Below, in pieces: positions 1-6,743 of a stretch of 8,399 bases of DNA; position 1 is the stretch's first letter, and each line of letters begins with the position of its first letter. Where the stretch lies: assembly GCA_043746555.1 (NCBI GenBank), contig JAYTQU010000302.1, positions 1-8,399 of the forward strand. The letters are read 5' to 3'. The DNA comes from CAZQYC01 sp043746555. Lineage in GTDB: Bacteria > Pseudomonadota > Gammaproteobacteria > Steroidobacterales > Steroidobacteraceae. The notes below the pieces were generated by a model. The model did not search any database and had not been told where the DNA came from. It saw only the letters and a program-made list of their open reading frames with translations. Both the position numbers and the translations under genes were made by a program.

Positions 1-54
1 ACCGGTTGGAAAAACGCAGCGTACACGGCCGTACGTGAGTATTTTCCAACCGGT
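1..54. repeat. Perfect 13-bp inverted repeat with nested hairpin
   Basis: The left arm ACCGGTTGGAAAA (1-13) is exactly complementary to TTTTCCAACCGGT (42-54). The 28-nt spacer holds a smaller inverted repeat, CGTAC (20-24) and GTACG (31-35). As RNA or extruded DNA it would give a two-tier hairpin. No T-tract follows the right arm, so it is not a standard intrinsic terminator in the + direction. It could be the end of an upstream transcription unit, an interspersed repeat or a protein-binding site. The element touches the window edge, so the left arm may be longer. Confidence 0.75.
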
Positions 55-169
55 TGCAACGCCGCCATGCGCGCTTCAGCACAATGTGACAAAGTAGAAT
101 TAAGATAGCCTGGGGAACTCGCCTCCCTTATCATCTGCATCGCTAAATTCGCGCGCATCCTCGACTGGA

Positions 170-1279
170 ATGAACGACCAACCGCTCAACTACGCTGCCG
201 CTGGAGTCGACTACAACAAGGTCGATGCGTTGAAGATTCTCGCGCAGCAATCGGCGCGCGCCACAGCGGCAAACCTCGACCGGCACCGCGTCAACGAGAT
301 TGAAGCTTCGCGCGGCGAATCGGCATACGTCATCGATGTCGCCGGAGTCTTGATCGCTTCAATCACCGAGTGCCTCGGAACCAAATCCTTGGTCGCGGAC
401 GATGTTCGCGCCATCACTGGACGTTCGCATTACGATTCGATTGCGCAAGACACCATTGCTGCGGCGGTGAACGATTTGATTTCCGTCGGTGCGACACCAC
501 TTTCCGTTCATGCGTATTGGGCGGCCGGTGACAGCGAATGGTTTGCGGATGTCGCACGACAGAGCGACTTGGTGCGTGGTTGGCAAGCAGCCTGCAACAT
601 CTGCAAGGTTTCGTGGGGCGGCGGCGAAACACCCGCTCTCAAAGGAATCGTAGCGCCGGGAAAAATCGATCTTGCCGCTTCGTCGATCGGCATCGTCAAG
701 AGTCGCGAACGCCTCACGCTTGGCGATCGCTTGCAACCCGGCGATGCAATCATCCTGCTCGCAGCGAGCGGCATACATGCGAATGGCGTCAGTCTCGCAC
801 GCAGTCTCGCGCAAAGACTCCCTCAAGGTTATGCGACGCGAATTGCAAACGGTCGGATTTTTGGCGAGGCGCTGCTCGATCCGACCTCGTTGTACGTGCC
901 TGTGACCGAAGCATTATTCGAAGCCGGAATCGTTCCTCACTACTGCGTCAACATCACGGGACATGGTTGGCGAAAACTCATGCGCCACGCGCAAACCCTA
1001 ACGTATCGAATTGAGCGCATTCCCGAAGTACCGCCGGTACTCGAATTCGTATGCCGTGAGGCCAATCTAAGCATTCGAGAGTCGTACGGAACGTTCAACA
1101 TGGGAGCAGGCTTCGCGCTCTTTGTCGCGCCTGGCGACGTGGATAATGTTATCGCGCTCGCGAAACGAGTCGGCGTCGCCGCAATTCACGCCGGAACCGT
1201 TGAGAGCGGATCGAAACGCGTGCTCATCGAGCCGCTTAATATTGAATTTGGCGCAGAAGAGCTGCATCTGCGCGCATAG
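170..1279 (+). CDS. PurM-like AIR synthase-related protein
   Basis: The 369-aa product belongs to the PurM/AIR synthase (ATP-dependent, ThiL/SelD/HypE-type) fold. True PurM closes formylglycinamidine ribonucleotide to AIR in purine synthesis. Family signs are the N-terminal YAAAGVDYNKVDALK (8-22, compare SYKDAGVDI of PurM), AVNDLISVGATPL (99-111), GGGET (150-154), SGIHANGVSLAR (200-211), NITGHGW (261-267) and YGTFNMGAGFALFV (306-319). The PurM nucleotide loop DGVGTK is replaced by TECLGTK (66-72), so this is a divergent paralogue rather than the housekeeping enzyme, which is usually about 345 aa. I recall close relatives annotated only as AIR synthase-related protein. The substrate is unknown, so purM is not assigned. 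The N-terminus matches the family at ATG 170, although there is no good Shine-Dalgarno sequence. A TAGAAT hexamer (95-100) could be a -10 but lacks a clear -35. The protein is cytosolic, with no signal peptide. The gene is convergent with the next one, 53 bp away. Confidence 0.85.
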   Translation: MNDQPLNYAAAGVDYNKVDALKILAQQSARATAANLDRHRVNEIEASRGESAYVIDVAGVLIASITECLGTKSLVADDVRAITGRSHYDSIAQDTIAAAVNDLISVGATPLSVHAYWAAGDSEWFADVARQSDLVRGWQAACNICKVSWGGGETPALKGIVAPGKIDLAASSIGIVKSRERLTLGDRLQPGDAIILLAASGIHANGVSLARSLAQRLPQGYATRIANGRIFGEALLDPTSLYVPVTEALFEAGIVPHYCVNITGHGWRKLMRHAQTLTYRIERIPEVPPVLEFVCREANLSIRESYGTFNMGAGFALFVAPGDVDNVIALAKRVGVAAIHAGTVESGSKRVLIEPLNIEFGAEELHLRA

Positions 1280-1332
1280 TTGGGAAAATAAGCTACGGCG
1301 GCGTTGCCTACAACCATCCATTGTCTAAACGA

Positions 1333-3633
1333 CTATGTTGTTCTCGCAACAACGCGTGCCAACGGTTGCGGACGGCCGAGTTGGAATCCCTGCAAAAAAT
1401 CCACACCCATACGACGCGCCGCTTCGAGCGCGGAATCGTCTTCGACGTGCTCGGCGACAACTTTAAAGTTGAGCGTACGCGCAAGTTTCACCATTGCGGC
1501 CACCATCGCTTGATTGACGTGGTCGGAGGCGAGATTGCGAATGAACGAGCCGTCGATCTTGAGATAGTCGAGCGCCAAATTTTTCAAATTCGCGAACGAT
1601 GAAATACCGCGGCCGAAATCGTCGAGCGCAAAACGACACCCCATGCCATGCAGCACGCCGATAAATCGCCGTGCGTGCTCGATGTTCACGATCACAGAAC
1701 TCTCGGTGACTTCAAAACATATTTGTTGCGGCGTAACGCCGGTCGTGTCGAAGCAATCCACTACAAACTCGAGGAATTGCGGATCGCCGAGCGTTTGTCC
1801 CGACAAATTGATCGCGAGACTCCGCCCTTCCGGCAGGCGAATACCGCCACGGCCCAACGCCGTGAATGCAGTCTGCACTACCCAGCGGTCCACGTCGGTC
1901 ATCAATCGATAGCGTTCGGCGGCACGCAAGAATTCGGCGGGCGCGATGCCGTCCTGCACATTGTCGTCCTGCAATCTCAGTAACACTTCGAGCGCGGGTC
2001 CATCGGTAACGAATTCGTTAGCGGCAACGATCGGCTGCGCCAAAAGCTCAAATCGATTTTCTTTAATCGCTGCTTGCAATCGTTGCAGCCAGTGAATCTC
2101 GCCGCGATGTCGCGCTGCCGCTTCATCGTGCGCCGAATAAACGTGCACGTGATTGCCTTGACGCTTCGCGACGTAGCATGCCGAGTCCGCGGCACTCATC
2201 GCTTCTTCGAGCGATCCGCTGGCACGCGATATCTCCACCAATCCGACACTGACGCCGATGGCGAAAATCTTATCCCTCCAAACGAATCGGTATTCGCTGA
2301 CTTTACGGACGACGTCGTCGGCCAACTGACGCGCTTTTTCCAACGGACAGCCGACCAGCAGTAATCCGAATTCATCGCCGCCAAGTCGTCCGACGGTATC
2401 GGAATCGCGCACGGTTTCCTTCACGATGGCCGCCACTTCGCGAAGCATGCTGTCGCCGGCCAAATGTCCGGACGTATCGTTGACGGCCTTGAAGCGATCC
2501 AAATCCAAATAGCACAGCACATGGTGGCCGCTGCCGACATGCGCGCCGGCAAGCACTTCTTCCAAACGACGTTCGAATTCGTGACGATTGGTCAACCCGG
2601 TTAACGCATCGTGCGTCGCCTGATAACTCATCTGCCGCGTCAATCCGCGCAATTCGGATACATCGCGCATCACGATCACGGCGCCGGATAATTCTCCGCG
2701 TGAATTTTTCAACGGTGACGCGGTGAGTTCCACCGAATGTTCGCGATCGCCATCGCGCACCAGCATCAATCCACGTCGACCCAGCGTCACGCGAGAACGG
2801 GTCGTCAAGCATTGACTCACCGGATCGGTCAGCGGTCGTCGATCCGCTTCGTCGATGAAACTCACCAATTCCGCCAGCGAACCGCCGAGCGCTTGTCCGG
2901 CCGCAACACCGAGTAGATGTTCCGCGGCATGATTTAAATATTCGATGCACTCGTTCGCATCGACCGTGACGATCGCTTCGCCGATGGAATCGAGTGTCTG
3001 CCACGCGGTCGCGCGTCCGCGTTGAACGGAGGTTGCAGACTGGGCACGCGGACCCATCTCGATCATTGTAAGCAACAACGCCGGACCGCCTTGATAGTCC
3101 ATGCGCGCCACCGACAACTCGACGCGCGCAGTCTGTTCGTTGCTTGGTTGCAATTCAAGTTCCAAGCGCTCGGGCGCGGGTTCGTTCGCCAACGTGCGGC
3201 TCAAATGTTCGCCGACCAATTCGCGATAGTCGCGCGGCACAACCTCAGAGAGCGGACATCCAATGATGTTTTGCAGGCTACGTTGGCCGAGCAATGCAAT
3301 GAAACGACTATTCGCGAATAGAATCGCTTCGCGATGCACTGCCACCGCTTCGTGCAATCCACCTAACAGTCCATTGAGCGTCCGCTCACGCTCCTTGATT
3401 TGCAGATCGCGAACGGCGATGTGTTCCAACAAACGATTGGCCGTCGCAGCCAAGTCCGACGCCGCGCCGCCCGAAGGAACCCGCGCCGCAAATTTTCCCG
3501 TACGCAGTATCGTGTCGAGTTCGTCGGAGGCGTTTTTCATGGATGCGGTTTTCCGTTCCCGCCAAACAAGCAGAACGATCAGCGCCAGAACAACGAGCGC
3601 TAGCGGCAAAACAATAGTAAATGTCCCTTCCAT
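1333..3633 (-). CDS. Membrane-anchored PAS-PAS-GGDEF-EAL c-di-GMP signalling protein
   Basis: This is a bifunctional-type protein for making (diguanylate cyclase) and degrading (phosphodiesterase) cyclic di-GMP. Numbering here follows the 773-aa form starting at TTG 3654. There is one N-terminal membrane helix (about 12-30), a linker, a degenerate PAS-like region (about 95-200), a clearer PAS (about 215-335, ending in the SGAVIVMRDVSE strand), GGDEF (about 345-505) and EAL (about 520-765). The GGDEF motif is intact at 425-429. The inhibitory I-site RDSD (416-419) sits exactly five residues before it. The EAL signature reads EVLLR (556-560). NLSGQ, EVTES, DDFGRG (678-683), LKIDGSF and VVAEHVE are present, so most metal and c-di-GMP ligands look retained. 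I chose ATG 3633 (Met8) because it lies just after a possible upstream ORF. The TTG at 3654 would add seven residues. Neither start has a good Shine-Dalgarno sequence. Either activity may dominate. Confidence 0.93.
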   Translation of the reverse strand: MEGTFTIVLPLALVVLALIVLLVWRERKTASMKNASDELDTILRTGKFAARVPSGGAASDLAATANRLLEHIAVRDLQIKERERTLNGLLGGLHEAVAVHREAILFANSRFIALLGQRSLQNIIGCPLSEVVPRDYRELVGEHLSRTLANEPAPERLELELQPSNEQTARVELSVARMDYQGGPALLLTMIEMGPRAQSATSVQRGRATAWQTLDSIGEAIVTVDANECIEYLNHAAEHLLGVAAGQALGGSLAELVSFIDEADRRPLTDPVSQCLTTRSRVTLGRRGLMLVRDGDREHSVELTASPLKNSRGELSGAVIVMRDVSELRGLTRQMSYQATHDALTGLTNRHEFERRLEEVLAGAHVGSGHHVLCYLDLDRFKAVNDTSGHLAGDSMLREVAAIVKETVRDSDTVGRLGGDEFGLLLVGCPLEKARQLADDVVRKVSEYRFVWRDKIFAIGVSVGLVEISRASGSLEEAMSAADSACYVAKRQGNHVHVYSAHDEAAARHRGEIHWLQRLQAAIKENRFELLAQPIVAANEFVTDGPALEVLLRLQDDNVQDGIAPAEFLRAAERYRLMTDVDRWVVQTAFTALGRGGIRLPEGRSLAINLSGQTLGDPQFLEFVVDCFDTTGVTPQQICFEVTESSVIVNIEHARRFIGVLHGMGCRFALDDFGRGISSFANLKNLALDYLKIDGSFIRNLASDHVNQAMVAAMVKLARTLNFKVVAEHVEDDSALEAARRMGVDFLQGFQLGRPQPLARVVARTT

Positions 3634-3637
3634 TGCA

Positions 3638-3787
3638 CTAGGATTTGTCGACAATAGATTTCATCGCTGCGACGTCTGTTTTGAGTTGATACGCGAAGCG
3701 TATCTTCGCCACGCGGGCTTCTAATTCTCTACGACCAATCGCTGCATCGAGCATTTCGAATATCGAGTCAGAATCGTAGAATTTCAC
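3638..3787 (-). CDS. Possible 49-aa leader protein upstream of GGDEF-EAL gene
   Basis: A GTG-started frame reads MKFYDSDSIFEMLDAAIGRR, then ELEARVAKIRFAYQLKTD, and ends VAAMKSIVDKS with TAG. An in-frame TAA lies 15 bp upstream of the GTG, so it is not the end of a longer gene. The composition is ordinary for a protein: mixed charge, amphipathic, probably helical, with no membrane segment. A shorter version could start at the internal ATG (Met12). Its stop is 4 bp before ATG 3633 of the GGDEF-EAL gene and 14 bp inside that gene if the TTG start is used. That spacing suggests translational coupling. I do not recognise the family, and the frame is short enough to be chance. There is no strong Shine-Dalgarno sequence, only GGCG next to the GTG. 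Confidence 0.38.
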   Translation of the reverse strand: MKFYDSDSIFEMLDAAIGRRELEARVAKIRFAYQLKTDVAAMKSIVDKS

Positions 3788-3877
3788 CGCCAAAAATGCC
3801 CGTTACTGCGTTCGCTGCAAAAAAGTTTCGCTCCGCTGGCAGCATATCCGAAGCGATGTAGCACGACCGAGGAAATT

Positions 3878-3890
3878 GACCATAATGGTC
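3878..3890. repeat. GACCAT-A-ATGGTC palindrome, possible operator
   Basis: There is a perfect 6-bp inverted repeat around a single central A. The same GACCAT hexamer recurs at 3979 and 3990 in the direct repeat 90-110 bp away. The position between two divergent genes fits a regulator-binding site, but no regulator is identified. A 6-bp half-site palindrome can occur by chance. Confidence 0.35.
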
Positions 3891-3977
3891 GCTGGGAATT
3901 GCTGCGGTCGCTAAAAAGAAGCGTCGAAAAATTAGACAACCAAATTGAACGACTCAAGACTGGTTTGACCCCTCGTA

Positions 3978-3998
3978 AGACCATCGTGAGACCATCGT
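3978..3998 (+). repeat. Direct repeat AGACCATCGT x2, 11-bp period
   Basis: AGACCATCGT occurs at 3978-3987 and again at 3989-3998 with one base between. The period is about one DNA helical turn, as in some direct-repeat operators. Both copies contain GACCAT, the half-site of the palindrome at 3878-3890. This may instead be a simple slippage duplication. Confidence 0.45.
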
Positions 3999-4095
3999 TA
4001 ACGACGCGTTCCTTACGTCTTCGGACTGCACACGACTTAGAATTCCAATTCTCATCCCGCCAACAAACCCAGGATTTTCAACCTAACTTCATTCA

Positions 4096-4124
4096 TTGAG
4101 GGTTCATACTCTCGACGCAATAAT
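4096..4124 (+). promoter_or_regulatory. Sigma70-like promoter for the FecR/DUF6600 gene
   Basis: A -35 of TTGAGG (4096-4101, four of six matches to TTGACA) and a -10 of AATAAT (4119-4124, five of six to TATAAT) are separated by 17 bp. Transcription would start near 4131, leaving a leader of about 75 nt before ATG 4206. The assignment rests only on consensus match and position. Confidence 0.45.
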
Positions 4125-4205
4125 CGGCACGAATTGGCCAATGTTGAGCCGTAAACAGGATGCCGCGAGACGCAACGGCGATATCGACGACAATGGGTGC
4201 ATGTC

Positions 4206-6206
4206 ATGCGCGATTCAAATTTTTTTCGTACCTTCGTCCTGGCGACAAGTGCCGTCTGCTTGCAGTTGTCGCTCTTGAGCGCAATGGCCGCAACTTCCGA
4301 TCGCGACCAAAGCGACCCGCCGGAGCGCGTCGCGCGCCTCAGCTACTTAAAAGGTCGGGTAGCTTTACAGGTTGTCGAGGACGATACATGGGCTGACGCC
4401 TCTTTGAACCGCCCGCTCACCAGTGGCGATCGTTTGCGCCTCGAACCGAACGCCCGAGCCGAATTGCAATCCGGTTCGATCAACGTTCAGCTCGACGAAC
4501 GGGCGGAGTTTTCGTTTCTTGAACTCAGCGACGATGTCGCACAAATGCGGCTGACCGGTGGTGCGCTCTATGTGAGCGTGCGTCAAATGCGTGATGACGA
4601 AGTCATCGAAGTGGATACGCCGCAGGCCGCCGTTGCAATTTCCAAACCAGGCGAATACGCAATCGAGATACGCGACGGAGGCGCACGCACCTCCGTTCAA
4701 ACATTCAGTGGCGAATGCCAAGTCACCGATCATCGACAAACGATCGCGCTGCATTCGCGAGAACAAGCAAGTTTTTTCGGCGTGGAACACGAGCAAGTCG
4801 CGAGCGTTGTCGAACCGAGTCATGAACGCAATACATTCGATACTTGGGCGCATGATCGCAATCAACGCTTAGAGCGATCCGCCTCATCGCGCTATGTCGA
4901 TCCCGATGTCATTGGTTATGCGGACTTGGATGACTACGGCGACTGGACGAACGACGCGGACTACGGCGACGTGTGGTATCCGACTCGAGTGGCGGTGGAT
5001 TGGTCGCCCTATCGTGACGGTCATTGGACTTGGATTTCGCCATGGGGCTGGACGTGGGTAGATGCCGAGCCTTGGGGATTCGCACCGTTTCACTATGGAC
5101 GCTGGGCGAATATTCGCGGCCGCTGGTGTTGGGTGCCCGGACCGCGCCACGTGCGGCCCATCTACGCGCCCGCGTTGGTCGCGTGGGTTGGAAACGCGCC
5201 GCCGCAAATGGGTGTGGGAGCCGGTGTAAGTTTCTCGATTGCCTTCGGCAGCGGCATCGGTTGGTTTCCACTTGCGCCGCGCGAAGTCTACGTGCCGAGC
5301 TATCGCTGTAGCCGCCGTCACCTCTATGACGTGAACTATGCGAACACGGTGATCGTCAACAACGTCTTTATCAATCGCGCTTACAACGACCGCTCGACGC
5401 ACTTCGATCATGTCAATCGCGACGTTCGCAATGCCGTTACCGTTGTTCGACCCGATACTTTTATGCACTCTCGCCCGGTGCGAGAACACACTATCCGAGT
5501 CGATCAACGCGACTTACGCAACTGGGAAACGCGCAACACCATTCCGGACACGCGGCCTAGACGCGACGAACGAGCACGCTCTAACGTGAGTGTGGAATCA
5601 CCGCGAAATATTGACCGCGCGCACGAACGCGAAGTCATCACCCGTCACTCGCCGTCCGAACGCCCTGCGTTTAACAGCTTCGATGTCAATCGAGGCGTGC
5701 CGACTCGAGATACTATGAATAGAGATACGGCGAATAGAAATTCACGGGATCAAGGCGCAATAACACACAGTGAGTCCCAACAATTCTCGCCTAATACCCG
5801 CGATCGCAGCGACCGCGCGATTCAAACCGATCACGCTGCTCGCAACGACCGGATTCCTTTGGCCGCGCCGGCACAAAGCGCAGCGTCGGCACGCGAACGT
5901 GCCGTCGATCGTCCGATCAACGAACCGACGCGTGCGCGCGCGCAATTCGACCGGTTTCAAAATTCACCGCGACGCGAAAATAATGGACGCGAAAGCAACG
6001 AGAGATACAACGCACCTGTGCAGCCAACGATTCGCGAGCAAATTCCTCGACAACAGGCCCCCAGACAACAGGCTCTCGAATCCCACGTTCAGGAACAAGC
6101 GCCTCGACAATCAGCCCCACAAATCGAGTCGCCGCGCGGACGCGAAGGCCCCGTTCGCGACAGACGCGAGGATGCGCGAGCGAGAGGACGATCCGCGGAA
6201 AACTAA
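4206..6206 (+). CDS. Secreted FecR-domain protein with tryptophan-rich DUF6600-like module
   Basis: Numbering is from GTG 4197 (669 aa). I prefer ATG 4206 (Met4) because GGGTG sits 6 bp upstream. An N-terminal signal peptide (FFRTFVLATSAV, then hydrophobic to about 31, cleavage near AMA|ATS) sends it to the periplasm or beyond. A FecR-like beta-rich domain follows (about 45-195: RLSYLKGRVALQ, LTSGDRLRLEPNARAEL, VDTPQAAVAI, PGEYAIEI). Residues 258-365 form a tryptophan-rich module with Trp at 260, 269, 277, 279, 283, 285, 287, 293, 303, 310, 312, 330 and 356, as in DUF6600 proteins (GHWTW, WGWTWV, GRWCWVPGP, GWFPLAPREVYVP). From about 400 to the end it is hydrophilic, rich in Arg, Asn, Gln, Asp and Glu, and probably disordered. 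PRQQ/PRQS units recur at 617-639. It lacks the transmembrane helix of true FecR anti-sigma regulators, and no sigma factor gene is adjacent. An envelope or surface role is inference; the function of the family is unknown to me. Confidence 0.85.
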   Translation: MRDSNFFRTFVLATSAVCLQLSLLSAMAATSDRDQSDPPERVARLSYLKGRVALQVVEDDTWADASLNRPLTSGDRLRLEPNARAELQSGSINVQLDERAEFSFLELSDDVAQMRLTGGALYVSVRQMRDDEVIEVDTPQAAVAISKPGEYAIEIRDGGARTSVQTFSGECQVTDHRQTIALHSREQASFFGVEHEQVASVVEPSHERNTFDTWAHDRNQRLERSASSRYVDPDVIGYADLDDYGDWTNDADYGDVWYPTRVAVDWSPYRDGHWTWISPWGWTWVDAEPWGFAPFHYGRWANIRGRWCWVPGPRHVRPIYAPALVAWVGNAPPQMGVGAGVSFSIAFGSGIGWFPLAPREVYVPSYRCSRRHLYDVNYANTVIVNNVFINRAYNDRSTHFDHVNRDVRNAVTVVRPDTFMHSRPVREHTIRVDQRDLRNWETRNTIPDTRPRRDERARSNVSVESPRNIDRAHEREVITRHSPSERPAFNSFDVNRGVPTRDTMNRDTANRNSRDQGAITHSESQQFSPNTRDRSDRAIQTDHAARNDRIPLAAPAQSAASARERAVDRPINEPTRARAQFDRFQNSPRRENNGRESNERYNAPVQPTIREQIPRQQAPRQQALESHVQEQAPRQSAPQIESPRGREGPVRDRREDARARGRSAEN

Positions 6207-6241
6207 GAGTCGATGAAATAGCGATACGGCGAAGTAGTGAT

Positions 6242-6274
6242 GCGACATCAGCCCGTTGGCGGCGGCTGATGCGC
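6242..6274. terminator. Stem-loop between convergent genes, possible bidirectional terminator
   Basis: CATCAGCC (6246-6253) pairs with GGCTGATG (6264-6271). Past a bulged A6245, GCG (6242-6244) pairs with CGC (6272-6274), giving about 11 bp around a 10-nt loop. It lies 36 bp after the FecR-type stop codon and covers the last codons of the convergent GFA reading frame. No U-tract follows on either strand, so intrinsic termination is uncertain. Confidence 0.4.
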
Positions 6275-6711
6275 GACACGCGGAATTTTGTCGTCGATGC
6301 ACGCCCCGCCCGATGCGCTGGTTGTCCAAATCGTCATCGCAGGTTTAGCAATGCTCGAGTCGTCGAGTGTGCCCGCGCGTCGCTGAAAACTGGTCCTGCG
6401 TTTCCAGCATTTCCACCATCCATGGTGGTTACAAAAATCAAATGAGGACGCGATTCTGCTTCGCGGAACATCGGTGTTCCGCACGATGGACCGAAGCGTC
6501 GATGCATCACGTTACCGCTGTCAGCAATGCTTCGATAGTCGCTCAACGCACCTTCGATGTTAAAAGCGCTACTCGAAAAACAAACATTCACCGAAGCATT
6601 GCCTGCGGCCAGGAACTGACACACGCGACACCAACACAGGCGCGTTACGATTGGCGCGGCAGTGCTTCGATAGCGAACCGATCCACATAGACATCCACCT
6701 TGGACTTCCAT
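6248..6711 (-). pseudogene. GFA/CENP-V family zinc protein, disrupted by frameshift insertion
   Basis: The GFA family comprises small zinc proteins of about 135 aa, related to glutathione-dependent formaldehyde-activating enzyme. ATG 6711 is preceded by GGAG at 7 bp. The first frame gives MEVQGGCLCGSVRY, the catalytic-type CWCRVC (residues 26-31), SIADSGNVMHRRF and CGTPMF, down to RPHLIFV (residue 94, codon 6430-6432). It then runs into 18 non-family residues and reads out of frame to 6334. The normal C-terminal half, RAGTLDDSSIAKPAMTIWT then CIDDKIPRV and QPPPTG, is in another frame from 6379 to the stop at 6248. Removing 6380-6429 (50 bp) joins LIFV to RAGTLDD in one frame and gives 137 aa, the normal family length. 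Residue 74 is Gly (GGT) in GPSC where relatives have a zinc-binding Cys in CPxC. A sequencing error cannot explain a 50-bp insert. It is probably non-functional, although a truncated product ending at 6334 could be made. Confidence 0.8.
6380..6429. repeat. 50-bp extra segment interrupting the GFA gene
   Basis: The segment is defined by comparison with the family's usual LIFV-RAGTLDD junction. Read on the minus strand it contains a near-perfect palindrome, CCACCATGGATGGTGG (7-bp arms around GG). Next come two tandem 9-bp units, TGGAAATGC and TGGAAACGC, coding Gly-Asn-Ala-Gly-Asn-Ala. Its length is not a multiple of three, which causes the frameshift. I see no target-site duplication or transposase. 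The exact borders are inferred and could shift by a base or two. Confidence 0.6.
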
Positions 6712-6743
6712 CGTTGCTCTCCGCAAATAAATTCGTCGCACGC

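Larger units (their letters stand above)
3788..4205. other. Intergenic region with no convincing gene
   Basis: This 418-bp divergent spacer lies between the GGDEF-EAL unit (-) and the FecR-type gene (+). It holds the GACCAT palindrome, an 11-bp-period direct repeat, a perfect 10-bp palindrome ATTGGCCAAT (4133-4142) and a sigma70-like promoter, each noted separately or here. A + strand frame running to a TGA at 4097-4099 includes a coiled-coil-like stretch (KRSVEKLDNQIERLKTG, around 3913-3963). It has no good start and its end is not protein-like. It could be the remnant of a gene, but I do not call it. Confidence 0.5.

Noticed and set aside
48..61. Possible integron attC-like core near AACCGGTTGCAAC
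   Set aside because: There is no matching RYYYAAC/GTTRRRY pair with proper spacing, and no cassette or integrase is visible.
1337..1353. GTTGTT-CTCGC-AACAAC hairpin at the 3' end of the GGDEF-EAL gene
   Set aside because: It has only six mostly A/T pairs inside the coding sequence and no T-tract, so it is too weak to call a terminator.
2372..3004. 210-codon minus strand frame overlapping the GGDEF region
   Set aside because: It is an Arg-rich alternate frame of the PAS-GGDEF coding sequence, whose own frame has all the family motifs.
3899..4099. 66-codon + strand frame with a coiled-coil-like N-terminal part
   Set aside because: It has a TTG start and no Shine-Dalgarno sequence. The second half is low-quality sequence with no family resemblance, and it overlaps the repeat-rich spacer.
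4133..4142. ATTGGCCAAT palindrome downstream of the predicted FecR-gene promoter
   Set aside because: A single 10-bp palindrome with no second copy is likely chance. It is recorded only within the intergenic entry.
4365..4865. 166-codon minus strand frame inside the FecR-type gene
   Set aside because: It is antisense to a gene with a clear signal peptide and domains, and its translation shows no recognisable motif.
4884..5507. 207-codon minus strand frame opposite the Trp-rich module
   Set aside because: It is a shadow of the codon bias in the sense gene. The protein is Arg/Val/His-rich without motifs.
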